NCBI RefSeq assembly: GCF_041927875.1
Contig: NZ_JBHFHN010000005.1
Direction: 5' to 3' (one strand)
Source: Paracoccus sp041927875
GTDB lineage: Bacteria; Pseudomonadota; Alphaproteobacteria; Rhodobacterales; Rhodobacteraceae
DNA: 64,000 nt
Position 1 is the first letter of the stretch, and each line of letters opens with the position of its first letter. Shown piece by piece: positions 1-8,154 of the stretch. The translations under genes were made by a program, and so were the position numbers. A model generated the notes under the pieces. That model was not told the origin of the DNA. It made no database searches and saw nothing but the letters and a program-made list of their open reading frames with translations.

Positions 1-132
1 CTCGGTGCCCAGGCTGCGGCGCGAGGCAAGCGCCACGATCTCATCCACCGGGAACTGGCGTTCCTCAAGAATGGCCAGCATCTCGCGGCCGACATTGCCC
101 GTCGCACCGGCGACAACGATCCTGTAGCCCAT
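1..132 (-). CDS. asd: Aspartate-semialdehyde dehydrogenase, N-terminal fragment cut by window edge
   Basis: The reverse strand reads from an ATG at 132 into a Rossmann start containing VVAGATGNVGREML, followed by EERQFPVDEIVALAS and SRRSLGTE. This is the NADP-binding N-terminus of aspartate-semialdehyde dehydrogenase, which reduces aspartyl phosphate in the lysine/threonine/methionine pathway. Only 44 residues lie in the window and the frame is open to the edge, so it is partial, not broken. The 62 bases between it and the next gene show nothing notable. Confidence 0.85.
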   Translation of the reverse strand, partial: MGYRIVVAGATGNVGREMLAILEERQFPVDEIVALASRRSLGTE

Positions 133-194
133 CGAAAACCTCCTGATCTGGCGAAGGCCCCGGTTTAGCGCAGGGCGACGCCAAGGGAAAGCGG

Positions 195-812
195 TCAGCG
201 GATCAGGTCGATGCGCGGGTCGTGGCGCATCAGGCCTTGCACAAAGCCCGCCTCGGCGCGGAAATCATGCGGCACCTGATCGGCCCGGCGCCGCCCCGAC
301 AGCGATAGCGAGGTGAAAAAGTCAAAGCCGAACAGCGTCAGATGGTCCAGATCCGACCGCGCCAGCAGGTCGATCATCATCGCCCCGGTCGTGGGCGGGG
401 CGCGCAGCAGATCGTGCAGGCGGTTATAGTCGGCCAGCGGGTGCAGGTAGAAACCGGGGCTGTGCGCATCGCGCCGCGCCAGCCGCTTGCGCTTGGGCGA
501 CATCCACAGAATGCGCGGCTTGCCCAGCCGGTCGCGGTCCTCGGGGCGCAGGCTGGTGGCAAGGGCCAGCCAGTCGGTGCGGCTGCCATGGCTGTGGGCC
601 AAAGGCATCGGCGCGCGGTTGATGCGGATCACCAGATCATGCCGGTCGATAGCCGCGCCGTGGTCGCCATCAGCCAGGGCGCGGGCATTGCCGACAAGCG
701 CGACCGAGCGCCCCGCCAGATCGGCCAGAAGATCGGCCTGCGGCACCGACAGGCTGGCCAGCAGGGCCTCATTCCGCATGGCGCGCGCGATATAGAACCG
801 AAGTGGGGTCAT
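195..812 (-). CDS. GT29 (sialyltransferase-like) family protein
   Basis: This 205-residue protein carries SVALVGNARALADGDHGAAI followed by DRHDLVIRINRAP at about residues 35-67. That stretch matches the L-motif region of glycosyltransferase family 29, where a VGNS/G-type nucleotide-binding turn is followed by a D..D.V.R.N signature. A second conserved part, TTGAMMIDLLA and LTLFGFDFF, lies at about residues 140-167. There is no signal peptide or membrane segment. The start overlaps the stop of the upstream glycosyltransferase by 4 bases (ATGA), so the two are probably co-translated. Family membership is fairly clear. The donor sugar, sialic acid or another, cannot be read from the sequence, and bacterial members are poorly characterised. 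Confidence 0.65.
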   Translation of the reverse strand: MTPLRFYIARAMRNEALLASLSVPQADLLADLAGRSVALVGNARALADGDHGAAIDRHDLVIRINRAPMPLAHSHGSRTDWLALATSLRPEDRDRLGKPRILWMSPKRKRLARRDAHSPGFYLHPLADYNRLHDLLRAPPTTGAMMIDLLARSDLDHLTLFGFDFFTSLSLSGRRRADQVPHDFRAEAGFVQGLMRHDPRIDLIR

Positions 813-1840
813 GCCAGCAACCGCCGATAGACGCGGACCAAGGCGGCCGCCTCATCCTCAAGCCGGAAGCCGTTTTCGACGCGGGCGCGCGCAGCGATCC
901 CGCCCGCCGTGCGCTTGGCGGCATCGTCCAGCCAGGGCGCGATGGCGGCGGCTAGGGCCGGGATGTCGTCGGGCGCGACCAGATCGCCGGTGACGCCGGG
1001 GGCGATCAGCTCCTCGAAGGCGCCGACGCGGGTGGCGACCACGGGCACGCCGCAGGCCATCGCCTCCAGCGGGGTCAGGCCGAAGCCTTCCCACCGCTGC
1101 GGGGCGACATACAGATCAAGCGCGGCATACCAATCGGCCATGCGGTCGACGGGCACTTCGGGCAGGAACAGGATACGGTCAGACAGCCCGGCGGTGGCGG
1201 CCTGGTCACGCAGGTCATCCAGAAAGCCACCGTGGCCCTCGGTCGCGCGGCCCATCACAAGGGCGGTGACGCCGGGGCGGGTGGGCAGCAGGTCAATCAT
1301 CGCGCGCACAAAGGCATCGGTGCCCTTTTGCGCGCGGATGCGGCCATAGCAGCCGACCAGCAGCCCATCCGGCAGCCCCAGCCGGGCGCGCAGCGCGGCG
1401 CGGTCATCGGCGGGGCGAAAGGCATCGGCGTCGATCCCGTGCAGGATGACGTCGGCGGGCCGGTCCAGATAGGCCGCCGTCCGCGCCGAGGTCGCCACGA
1501 TCCCGTCCATCTGCCCGATCAACCATTTCGTATAGCCCGAATGCGCCCGCTGGCTGGCCGAGGTGAACAGCAGTTTCAGCGGCAGCCGCAGGATGTGCCT
1601 GAACGCCAGCCCCAGGGCCATTTCCGTATTGCGCCGCGCGTGCCAGACGCGGGTGCGGTTGCGCGGCAGCATCGCCACTCGCGCCAGCGGCAGATGCGGC
1701 ACCTGCGGCGGCAGGCCCGGCCCGGTGGCGACGATGCCGATCATCCGCGCCTGCACCGGCACCAGCCGCACCACGGTCGCCGTCACCCCCGACAGCCGCC
1801 GCTTGAGGTTGGGGGCGATGACGTCGATCTCAGGCATCAC
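809..1840 (-). CDS. GT4-family glycosyltransferase
   Basis: A 343-residue GT-B glycosyltransferase. The C-terminal half contains the family donor-site signature: VGCYGRIRAQKGTDAFVRAM begins the nucleotide-sugar lobe, and EGFGLTPLEAMACGVPVVAT carries the E(x7)E element. The N-terminal part (PNLKRRLSGVTATVVRLVP) is the acceptor lobe. The gene overlaps the MFS gene upstream by 11 bases and the GT29-like gene downstream by 4 bases, so the three form an operon read MFS to GT4 to GT29. It probably acts at the cytoplasmic face in surface glycan or glycolipid synthesis; the product is not predictable. Confidence 0.85.
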   Translation of the reverse strand: MMPEIDVIAPNLKRRLSGVTATVVRLVPVQARMIGIVATGPGLPPQVPHLPLARVAMLPRNRTRVWHARRNTEMALGLAFRHILRLPLKLLFTSASQRAHSGYTKWLIGQMDGIVATSARTAAYLDRPADVILHGIDADAFRPADDRAALRARLGLPDGLLVGCYGRIRAQKGTDAFVRAMIDLLPTRPGVTALVMGRATEGHGGFLDDLRDQAATAGLSDRILFLPEVPVDRMADWYAALDLYVAPQRWEGFGLTPLEAMACGVPVVATRVGAFEELIAPGVTGDLVAPDDIPALAAAIAPWLDDAAKRTAGGIAARARVENGFRLEDEAAALVRVYRRLLA

Positions 1841-3020
1841 GGGCCTCGCGCGTGGTCAGATAGATCGCAAGGCCAAGGGCCAGCGGGATCAGGAAGAACA
1901 GGAACAGATGGCCGAAGGCGGCCTGTGGCGGCAAGTCCGCACCGGCCTGATAAACCGCTCGTGATCCGAACTGATAGAGGCCGACCCCGCCGATCGACAC
2001 CATGTTCAGGAAGGTCACGCCGCGCCCGACCAGATGCGGCGGCAGAAAGGCGCGGCCATGCGCCATCAGGATCGGATAGGACGAGCCGAAGAACCCCATC
2101 AGCGCCAGGGCCACGATCACCGTGCCCAGACCGGCCCCCGGCAGCAGCCACAGCGCGGCCAGCACCAACAGCAGCCCGGCGTTGACGATCAGCACCGCGC
2201 GCTTCAACCCGCCCAGTCGCTTGGCCAGTGGCCCCATCAGAAAACTGCCCGCAACCATCGCCAGCCCCATCGCCAGCGTCGCCCAGCCGATCATCGCGCT
2301 GTCGGCGCCATGCACCCGGTCCAGATAGGGCGCGGCCCACAGTCCCCGGATCGCGGCCACGGCGGCATAGTTGACCGACAACAGCGGCAGGATCGCCCAC
2401 AGCGCGGGCAGCGCCAGCACGTCGCGCAAGCGGCCCTGTGGCACGCTGCCATCGCGCGGCAGGGGGGCCGGGTCGCGCACCCACAGCCGGGTCAGCGCCG
2501 CAACCGCCAGCGTCACCACCGCCAGCCCCCACAGGGTTTCGCGCCAGCCGGCGGCCTTGATGACCCAGACCAGCGGCGCGGCGCCCAGGATGTTGCCCAG
2601 GCTGCCGATGCCCACCACGACCCCCGCCAGCGTGCCGAACAAGGCGGGCGGATAGGCGCGGGCGAAGATGTAATACGACCCCATCAGCACCGGCGAACAG
2701 CCGATGCCGATCAGCACCATGGCGATGTGGATCGACCACGGCCCGCTGGCCAGAGCAAAGACCGCCGCCCCGCCCGCCCCGCCGATGGCCAGCAGCACCG
2801 CCACCGTCCGCGCCGGGCCGAACCGGTCCAGCGCCCAGCCGACCGGGATCTGCATCAGCGCGAAGGCCACGAACCACAGCCCGGATGAGACCGCTAGATC
2901 CTCGGCCCCCACGCCCAGCTCGCGTTCCAGCGTCGGCGTCAGGACGGCAAGAAACGCGCGGTAGAACTGGCTTAGGACATAGCCCAGCACCAGCATCGCA
3001 ATTCCGGCATTGATCGGCAT
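1830..3020 (-). CDS. MFS transporter
   Basis: A 396-residue integral membrane protein with about twelve hydrophobic segments. It carries the MFS loop 2-3 motif in the form GWALDRFGPART at about residues 60-72, and a second-half loop near LAKRLGGLKRA. It begins MPINAGIAMLVLGYVLSQFYRAF, without a cleavable signal. It is the first gene of a tight three-gene operon with two glycosyltransferases, which hints at export or import of a small molecule linked to glycan metabolism, but MFS substrates cannot be assigned from sequence alone. A 49-bp stem-loop lies just upstream, between it and mogA. Confidence 0.8.
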   Translation of the reverse strand: MPINAGIAMLVLGYVLSQFYRAFLAVLTPTLERELGVGAEDLAVSSGLWFVAFALMQIPVGWALDRFGPARTVAVLLAIGGAGGAAVFALASGPWSIHIAMVLIGIGCSPVLMGSYYIFARAYPPALFGTLAGVVVGIGSLGNILGAAPLVWVIKAAGWRETLWGLAVVTLAVAALTRLWVRDPAPLPRDGSVPQGRLRDVLALPALWAILPLLSVNYAAVAAIRGLWAAPYLDRVHGADSAMIGWATLAMGLAMVAGSFLMGPLAKRLGGLKRAVLIVNAGLLLVLAALWLLPGAGLGTVIVALALMGFFGSSYPILMAHGRAFLPPHLVGRGVTFLNMVSIGGVGLYQFGSRAVYQAGADLPPQAAFGHLFLFFLIPLALGLAIYLTTREARDA

Positions 3021-3086
3021 GGCGGACCCCTTTCACGGGCAGGCTGGCGCAGCGGCCCGGCGGGTGCAAGGGGTGGCGGCTGCGGA

Positions 3087-3135
3087 TGAGTATTTGGGAG
3101 CAGAAGTATCAGCTTCTTCTGTTCCCAAATACTCA
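3087..3135. terminator. Long stem-loop of the Rhodobacteraceae TATTTGGG...AGAAG type
   Basis: An inverted repeat pairs TGAGTATTTGGGAGCAGAAG with CTTCTGTTCCCAAATACTCA across a 9-base loop, with a single G.T mismatch. It sits between mogA and the MFS gene, both on the minus strand, so it probably ends mogA transcription. The arm shares its TATTT-GG-AGAAG core with the element at 5001-5053. Confidence 0.7.
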
Positions 3136-3143
3136 GGCCAGCG

Positions 3144-3689
3144 TTACGCCTTGGGGCGGAACGCGGCGATCCGCGCGGGGTCGGTCTCGATCCGCGCGGC
3201 GCCGATCAGGTCAAGGCAATAGGGCACGGCGGCGAAGACCGCATCCAGGCAGGTGGCAATGGCCGAGGGCTTGCCGGGGATGGTGATGATCAGACTTTGC
3301 CCGGCGATCCCCGCCGATTGCCGCGACAGGATCGCGGTTGGCACCTCGCGCAAGCTGGCGCGGCGCATTTCCTCGCCAAAGCCGTCCAGAACCTTGTCCA
3401 GCACATCGGCCACGCCCTCGGGGGTTTCGTCGCGCGGCGCGGGGCCGGTGCCGCCGGTGACAAGGATCAGGTCGGCCCGGTTGGCGACCAGCCCGCGCAG
3501 GGTTTCGGCCACCGAGTGCCGCCCGTCCGGGATGATGACGCGGGTGATCTCCATCGGGCTGGTCACGACCCCGCGCAGATAGGCCTCGGCACCCGGCCCG
3601 CCCTTGTCTTCATATTCGCCGCGGCTGGCGCGGTCCGACACGGTGACGATGCTGATGCGGGCAGTGGTGGGTTGGGTCATGATGGTCAT
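3144..3689 (-). CDS. mogA: Molybdopterin adenylyltransferase (MogA/MoaB family)
   Basis: A 181-residue MogA/MoaB protein, which activates molybdopterin by adenylylation before molybdenum insertion. After a short lead it reads ARISIVTVSDRASRGEYEDK, then the substrate-binding VTGGTGPAPRDETPEG at about residues 92-108 and the closing IPGKPSAIATCLDAV loop at about 138-152. Length and motif order are normal for the family. It stands apart from other cofactor genes here. A 43-bp near copy of its 5' end occurs at 56418-56460, beside a pseudogene. An in-frame ATG four codons downstream (MTQPTTA) is an alternative start. Confidence 0.88.
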   Translation of the reverse strand: MTIMTQPTTARISIVTVSDRASRGEYEDKGGPGAEAYLRGVVTSPMEITRVIIPDGRHSVAETLRGLVANRADLILVTGGTGPAPRDETPEGVADVLDKVLDGFGEEMRRASLREVPTAILSRQSAGIAGQSLIITIPGKPSAIATCLDAVFAAVPYCLDLIGAARIETDPARIAAFRPKA

Positions 3690-4004
3690 CGCTCATGTTG
3701 CAGGGTCTGATCAGGTCATGACCCTGGGGTGGTTCCTGGATCTGCTGTGGATTGCGCCGCGCGTCGTCGATGAACCCTATATCAAGGCGACGGGCAGCGC
3801 CATGTCGGGCCGGTCGGCAACCCTGGCGACCATCCCGCCATATCGACATGGACGAATTGGTCGCAACCCTTCGTGGACGCGTTTCCGCCCATGATCCGCC
3901 ATCGGGGCGCTTGCAGGGCGCCGCCCGTCAGCCCCGCGCGGGACGGCGCGGGGGCAGCCTCAATCACACCCGAAACTGCCGTGGGAGCGGGCGCTCGGTC
4001 GCTC
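3690..4004. other. Intergenic stretch between mogA start and nrdF end; one strong hairpin
   Basis: No convincing gene lies in these 315 bases; short open frames exist on both strands but resemble no family I recognise. At 3931-3955 CCCCGCG pairs with CGCGGGG across an 8-base loop, inside a wider GC-rich dyad. It sits just beyond the nrdF stop on the minus strand and is a candidate terminator for the nrdHIEF operon, although no T-run follows. Confidence 0.45.
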
Positions 4005-4991
4005 TCAGAAATCCCAATCCTCATCCTCGGTGGCGACCGCCTTGCCGATGACATAGGACGACCCCGAACCAGAGAAGAAATCATGGTTTTCGCTGTCCGG
4101 CGACAGCGCGGCAAGGATCGCGGGGTTCACCGCGCAGGCGGAATCGGGAAACAGCGCCTCATATCCCAGGTTTTGCAGCGCCTTGTTGGCGTTATAGTGC
4201 AAAAAGGCCTTCACGTCCTCGGTCAGGCCGATCCCGTCATACAGCTCCTCGGTATAACGCGCCTCGATCTCGTAAAGATCATAGAGCAGCGAAAATGCGA
4301 AAGCCTTCAGATCTTCGCGGGCAGCTTCGGGCAAGCGTTCCACCGCGCGCTGATATTTGTAGCCGATGTAATAGCCGTGGATCGCCTCATCGCGGATGAT
4401 CAGGCGGATCAGATCGGCGGTATTGGTCAGCTTGGCGCGGCTCGACCAATACATCGGCAGATAGAAGCCGGAATAAAACAGGAAGCTTTCCAGAAACACG
4501 CTGGCAATCTTGCGCTTCAGCGGATGTGACGGGGCATCATATTCGTTGATGATCAGCCGGGCCTTTTGCTGAAGATGGGGGTTCTCGGCCGACCAGCGGA
4601 ACGCCTCATCCACCTCGGGGGTCTGGCACAAGGTCGAAAAGACCGAGGAATAGGACCGCGCATGCACCGCCTCCATGAAGGCGATGTTGGTCAGCACCGC
4701 CTCCTCATGTGCTGTCTGCGCATCCGGCAACAGCGAGATGGCCCCGACCGTGTTCTGGATCGTGTCCAGCAGCGTCAGCCCGGTGAACACCCGGATGGTC
4801 AGGGTCTGCTCCTCGGGGCGTAGCGTCGCCCAACTGGGCAGGTCGTTGGACAATGGCACCTTCTCGGGCAGCCAGAAGTTCACCGTCAGCCGGTTCCAGA
4901 CCTCCAGATCCTTGTCATCCTCAAGCCGGTTCCAGTTGATCGCCGCAGGCACGACGCGGGTGGCCTGATCTTTGGTCTTATGGTCTTTCAT
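4005..4991 (-). CDS. nrdF: Class Ib ribonucleotide reductase, small (radical) subunit NrdF
   Basis: A 328-residue R2 subunit that holds the metal centre and tyrosyl radical used by NrdE to reduce ribonucleoside diphosphates. The core EAVHARSYSSVF supplies Glu, His (+3) and the radical Tyr (+7), and RDEAIHGYYIGYKYQ supplies the later Glu/His ligands. The start at 4991 (MKDHKTKDQATRVV) is chosen because the upstream extension in the same frame is proline/arginine-rich and crosses the nrdE-nrdF hairpin. Length fits class Ib (about 320-330 residues). In this class a dimanganese cofactor assembled with NrdI is the physiological form. Last gene of nrdHIEF. Confidence 0.95.
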   Translation of the reverse strand: MKDHKTKDQATRVVPAAINWNRLEDDKDLEVWNRLTVNFWLPEKVPLSNDLPSWATLRPEEQTLTIRVFTGLTLLDTIQNTVGAISLLPDAQTAHEEAVLTNIAFMEAVHARSYSSVFSTLCQTPEVDEAFRWSAENPHLQQKARLIINEYDAPSHPLKRKIASVFLESFLFYSGFYLPMYWSSRAKLTNTADLIRLIIRDEAIHGYYIGYKYQRAVERLPEAAREDLKAFAFSLLYDLYEIEARYTEELYDGIGLTEDVKAFLHYNANKALQNLGYEALFPDSACAVNPAILAALSPDSENHDFFSGSGSSYVIGKAVATEDEDWDF

Positions 4992-5000
4992 GGCGGGGCT

Positions 5001-5053
5001 CTTTCTTCTTGGCCTAAATATCTTCGGGGGTCCGGGGGGAAGAAGGCCCCCGG
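5001..5053 (-). repeat. Intercistronic hairpin plus TATTTAGGCCAAGAAG-type element between nrdE and nrdF
   Basis: Reading the minus strand, a CCGGGGG/CCCCCGG stem with an 8-base loop is followed by GAAGATATTTAGGCCAAGAA just before the nrdF ribosome-binding region. The second part shares its core with the stem-loop at 3087-3135. From memory, such elements recur between genes in Rhodobacteraceae. It could attenuate or stabilise the transcript between nrdE and nrdF. Confidence 0.5.
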
Positions 5054-5074
5054 TTCGCCCCGATCGGTCCTGTG

Positions 5075-7213
5075 TCACAGGGTGCAGGACACGCAGCCCT
5101 GGACCTCGGTCCCCTCCAGCGCGGTCTGGCGCAGCCGGACGTAATAGATGGTCTTGATCCCCTTGCGCCAGGCAAGGATCTGGGCGCGGTTGATGTCGCG
5201 CGTGGTCGCCTCGGCCGGGAAGAACAGCGTCAGCGACAGGCCCTGATCGACATGTTCGGTCGCCGCCGCATAGGTTTCGATCAGCGCCTCGGGGCCGATC
5301 TCATAGGCGTCGCGGTAATAGTCCAGATTGTCATTGGTCATGAACGGCGCCGGATAATAGACGCGGCCGATCTTGCCCTCTTTGCGGACCTCGATCTTTG
5401 ACACGATCGGGTGGATCGAGCTGGTCGAGTTGTTGATGTAACTGATCGACCCGGTGGGCGGCACGGCCTGAAGATTGCGGTTGTACAGCCCGTCCGCCAT
5501 CACCGCGTCCTTCAAGGCGGCCCAATCGTCCCGATTCGGTAGCGTGACGCCGAAGCGGTCGAACAGTGCGGCCACCTCGGGCGTTTCCGGCAGCCAGTCG
5601 CGGGTGACGTATTTGTCAAAGAACGCCCCGTCGGCATATTTCGATTTTTCAAAGCCCGTGAAGCTGTGCCCCCGCTCACGCGCCAATGCGTTCGACGTCC
5701 GCAGCGCGTGATAGGCGACGGCGGCAAAATAGCAGCGGGTGAAATCCACCCCCTCGGCACTGCCGTAATGGATGCGTTCGCGCGCAAGGAAGCCGTGCAG
5801 GTTCATCTGGCCAAGGCCGACGGCATGGGCCTCGTCATTGCCGCGCCGGATCGAGGGCACGCTATCGATGGCCGACATTTCCGACACCGCCGTCAGCGCC
5901 CGGATCGCGTGGCCGACCGTCGCGCCGAAATCGGGGCCGTCCATCACCGCCGCGATATTCAGCGACCCCAGGTTGCAGGAAATATCGGTGCCCAGATGCG
6001 CATAGCCAAGATCGTCGTGATAGGTGCTGGCCTCATTGACCTGAAGGATCTCGCTGCACAGGTTCGACATGGTGATCCGCCCGTGGATCGGGTTGGCGCG
6101 GTTCACCGTGTCCTCGAACATGATATAGGGATAGCCCGATTCAAACTGGATTTCGGCCAGCGTCTGAAAGAAGGCGCGGGCGTTGATCTTGCGCTTGCGG
6201 ATGCGCTTGTCGTCGACCATCTCGTCATATTTCTCGGTGACCGAAATCTCCGAGAAGGGCACGCCATAGACGCGCTGGATGTCGTGCGGGCTGAACAGAT
6301 ACATGTCCTCGTTGCGCCGGGCCAGATCGAAGGTCACATCGGGGATGACCACGCCCAGGCTGAGCGTCTTGATGCGGATCTTCTCGTCTGCATTCTCGCG
6401 CTTGGTATCCAGGAACCGCAGGATGTCGGGATGGTGGGCGTTCAGATAGACCGCCCCCGCGCCCTGCCGCGCGCCCAACTGGTTGGCATAGGAAAAGCTG
6501 TCCTCAAGCAGCTTCATCACCGGGATAACGCCCGAGGACTGGTTTTCGATGCCTTTGATGGGCGCGCCGTTTTCGCGGATATTGGTCAGCATCAACGCGA
6601 CGCCGCCGCCGCGTTTCGACAGTTGCAACGACGAGTTGATGGCCCGCCCGATGGATTCCATGTTGTCCTCGACCCGCAGCAGGAAACAGGAAATCAGTTC
6701 CCCCCGCGATGCCTTGCCGGCATTCAGGAAGGTCGGCGTGGCGGGCTGGAACCGGCCCGAGATGATCTCGTCCATCAGCGTCATCGCCTGCGCCTCGTCG
6801 CCCCGCGCCAGCGTCAGGGCGACCATCACCACGCGGTCCTCGTAGCGCTCAAGATAGCGCTGCCCGTCGCGGGTCTTCAGCGTATAGGCAGTGTAGTATT
6901 TGAACGCGCCCAGAAAGGTCGGGAACCGGAACTTGCGGGCATAGGCCGCATCCCAGATCGCGCGCTGGAAGTTCCGCGAATACTGATCCAGCACCGCAGG
7001 GTCATAGTAGCCCTCGGCCACCAGATAGCCCAGCTTTTCATCCAGGCTGTGAAAGAACACCGTGTTCTGGTTCACATGCTGAAGGAAATACTGCCGGACG
7101 GCGCGGCGATCCGCGTCGAACCGGATCGCGCCGTCTTCGTCGTACAGATTCAGCATGGCGTTCAGCGCGTGGTAATCCAGCGCCTCGGCCTGCGTCAGGC
7201 GGTCATCGAGCAT
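5075..7213 (-). CDS. nrdE: Class Ib ribonucleotide reductase, catalytic subunit NrdE
   Basis: A 712-residue R1 subunit. The start at 7213 (MLDDRLTQAEALDYHALNAM) gives the usual NrdE length and lacks the N-terminal ATP-cone of class Ia enzymes. Visible features include GELISCFLLRVEDNMESIGR (first active-site Cys region), NLCSEILQVNEAS (catalytic N-C-E core), PTGSISYINNSTSSIHP near the C-terminal third, and a terminal CVSCTL tail holding the redox-relay CxxC. It overlaps nrdI by 19 bases. It reduces ribonucleoside diphosphates using electrons from NrdH. Expression should be governed by the cobalamin riboswitch at 7951-8112. Confidence 0.96.
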   Translation of the reverse strand: MLDDRLTQAEALDYHALNAMLNLYDEDGAIRFDADRRAVRQYFLQHVNQNTVFFHSLDEKLGYLVAEGYYDPAVLDQYSRNFQRAIWDAAYARKFRFPTFLGAFKYYTAYTLKTRDGQRYLERYEDRVVMVALTLARGDEAQAMTLMDEIISGRFQPATPTFLNAGKASRGELISCFLLRVEDNMESIGRAINSSLQLSKRGGGVALMLTNIRENGAPIKGIENQSSGVIPVMKLLEDSFSYANQLGARQGAGAVYLNAHHPDILRFLDTKRENADEKIRIKTLSLGVVIPDVTFDLARRNEDMYLFSPHDIQRVYGVPFSEISVTEKYDEMVDDKRIRKRKINARAFFQTLAEIQFESGYPYIMFEDTVNRANPIHGRITMSNLCSEILQVNEASTYHDDLGYAHLGTDISCNLGSLNIAAVMDGPDFGATVGHAIRALTAVSEMSAIDSVPSIRRGNDEAHAVGLGQMNLHGFLARERIHYGSAEGVDFTRCYFAAVAYHALRTSNALARERGHSFTGFEKSKYADGAFFDKYVTRDWLPETPEVAALFDRFGVTLPNRDDWAALKDAVMADGLYNRNLQAVPPTGSISYINNSTSSIHPIVSKIEVRKEGKIGRVYYPAPFMTNDNLDYYRDAYEIGPEALIETYAAATEHVDQGLSLTLFFPAEATTRDINRAQILAWRKGIKTIYYVRLRQTALEGTEVQGCVSCTL

Positions 7214-7611
7214 GTGGTTCTCCAGAATGTGCCCAGCCCGGCGCGGATGCGGGTGATGTCGGTCTCGGTTCCGGCCAGCTCGAACCGATACAGCACGGGC
7301 ACGCCGCATTTTTCCGCCAGCAGATCGCCGGCACAGGCGAACAGTCGCCCGAAGTTGCGGTTGCCGCTGGCGATGACGCCGCGCAGCAGGGCGCGGCGGC
7401 GCGGCTCGTTCAGAAAGCGGATCACCTGCGGCGCGACCGCCCCGCGGCCCATCCCGTCGGCATAGGTCGGGGTGATCAGCACATAGGGCTGGGCAGGCTC
7501 GGGCATCGGGTCCGCGATCGCAACGGGGATGCGGTCCGCGACGATCCCCAGCCGTTTGATCAGGCTGTGCGTATTGCCCGACGTCGATGAATAATAGACC
7601 AGCCCGCCCAT
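7195..7611 (-). CDS. nrdI: Flavodoxin-like NrdI
   Basis: A 138-residue FMN protein that supplies the oxidant for assembly of the NrdF dimanganese-tyrosyl radical. It opens MGGLVYYSSTSGNTHSLIKR, the phosphate-binding loop of NrdI, and continues VLITPTYADGMGRGAVAPQV and VIASGNRNFGRLFACAGDLL, both typical of NrdI. The start at 7611 is preferred over an in-frame ATG seven codons upstream because it lies just past the nrdH stop. NrdI in the operon supports a Mn-dependent, iron-sparing enzyme. Confidence 0.93.
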   Translation of the reverse strand: MGGLVYYSSTSGNTHSLIKRLGIVADRIPVAIADPMPEPAQPYVLITPTYADGMGRGAVAPQVIRFLNEPRRRALLRGVIASGNRNFGRLFACAGDLLAEKCGVPVLYRFELAGTETDITRIRAGLGTFWRTTCSMTA

Positions 7612-7615
7612 CGGA

Positions 7616-7837
7616 TCAGGCCAGCCGCCCAATCAGATCAGGGCGAAAGCCGGCCCAGTGGTTATCGCCCGCGATCACCACCGGCACCTGCCGATAGCCA
7701 AGTTCCCTGACATGGGCAAAGGCGGCCGCATCCTCGGTCAGGTCGATGACACGGTAGTCAAGCCCGCGCGCGGCAAGCGCACGGGTGGTGGCCGTGCACT
7801 GCACGCAAGCCGGTTTGGAATATACGGTGATGGTCAT
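7616..7837 (-). CDS. nrdH: Glutaredoxin-like NrdH
   Basis: A 73-residue NrdH redoxin: MTITVYSKPACVQCTATTRA holds the CxxC redox pair (Cys-Val-Gln-Cys), and GYRQVPVVIAGDNHWAGFRP is the cis-Pro/thioredoxin-reductase contact region. The start at 7837 has GAGG six bases upstream; a longer frame starts six codons earlier but would place that site inside the gene. NrdH passes electrons from thioredoxin reductase to NrdE. First gene of the operon, about 113 bases downstream of the riboswitch aptamer. Confidence 0.93.
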   Translation of the reverse strand: MTITVYSKPACVQCTATTRALAARGLDYRVIDLTEDAAAFAHVRELGYRQVPVVIAGDNHWAGFRPDLIGRLA

Positions 7838-7950
7838 CTGTCCCTCGTTCTGCATTGTTCGGGCCGGGACAGGCTCGCGACAGCGGCGGGCTGGCCCACC
7901 ACGGATCGCACACGCTGCCCAAGGCCCACCGCCTTTGGTCGTTGTCGTCT

Positions 7951-8112
7951 GTCACGGCAGGTCTCCTGACTTGCGGGTCGGGGCTAGGCTGGCCTTCCCG
8001 GGCAAGGCCCAGTGGCGTTTCAGCGTCGCTCGCCGCTTACAGTTGCGGGGGCAGTGCCGGATTTGAACCGGCTTCCCTCTTTCCTCTTCGAGTCGCCCCG
8101 AAGAACCATGAC
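7951..8112 (-). promoter_or_regulatory. Cobalamin riboswitch controlling nrdHIEF
   Basis: On the minus strand the aptamer reads GTCATGG...CTTCGGGG..., then GGAAGCCGG...AATCCGGCAC, TGCCCCCGCAACTGTAAGCGG and near the 3' end CAGGAGACCTGCCGTGAC. These are the conserved blocks of the B12 element, including the B12-box. The outer stem pairs GTCATGG (8106-8112) with CCGTGAC (7951-7957). It lies in the leader of nrdHIEF. B12 elements are known to precede B12-independent ribonucleotide reductases in other bacteria, shutting them off when cobalamin can serve the class II enzyme. No clear T-run terminator follows, so control may act at ribosome access. Confidence 0.93.
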
Positions 8113-8154
8113 CCAAGCATTAGGCGCACCTTGGGTGTGGATGTCAACATGTTG
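8112..8154 (-). promoter_or_regulatory. nrdHIEF promoter with overlapping palindrome (possible NrdR site)
   Basis: On the minus strand TTGACA (8142-8147) and CCTAAT (8119-8124) are 17 bases apart. The predicted transcription start, about 8112, is the first base of the riboswitch outer stem. The perfect 10-bp palindrome CAACATGTTG (8145-8154) overlaps the -35. It partly resembles an NrdR box (ACAC-A-AT-type), but only one is seen, whereas NrdR sites usually come in pairs. Confidence 0.6.

Noticed and set aside
3604..4114. Short frames in the mogA-nrdF gap as genes
   Set aside because: No motif, no ribosome site, and they overlap known genes.
5666..7465. A 599-codon open frame on the plus strand
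   Set aside because: It lies opposite nrdE, is His/Arg/Gly-rich with no family motif, and reflects high-GC antisense codon structure.
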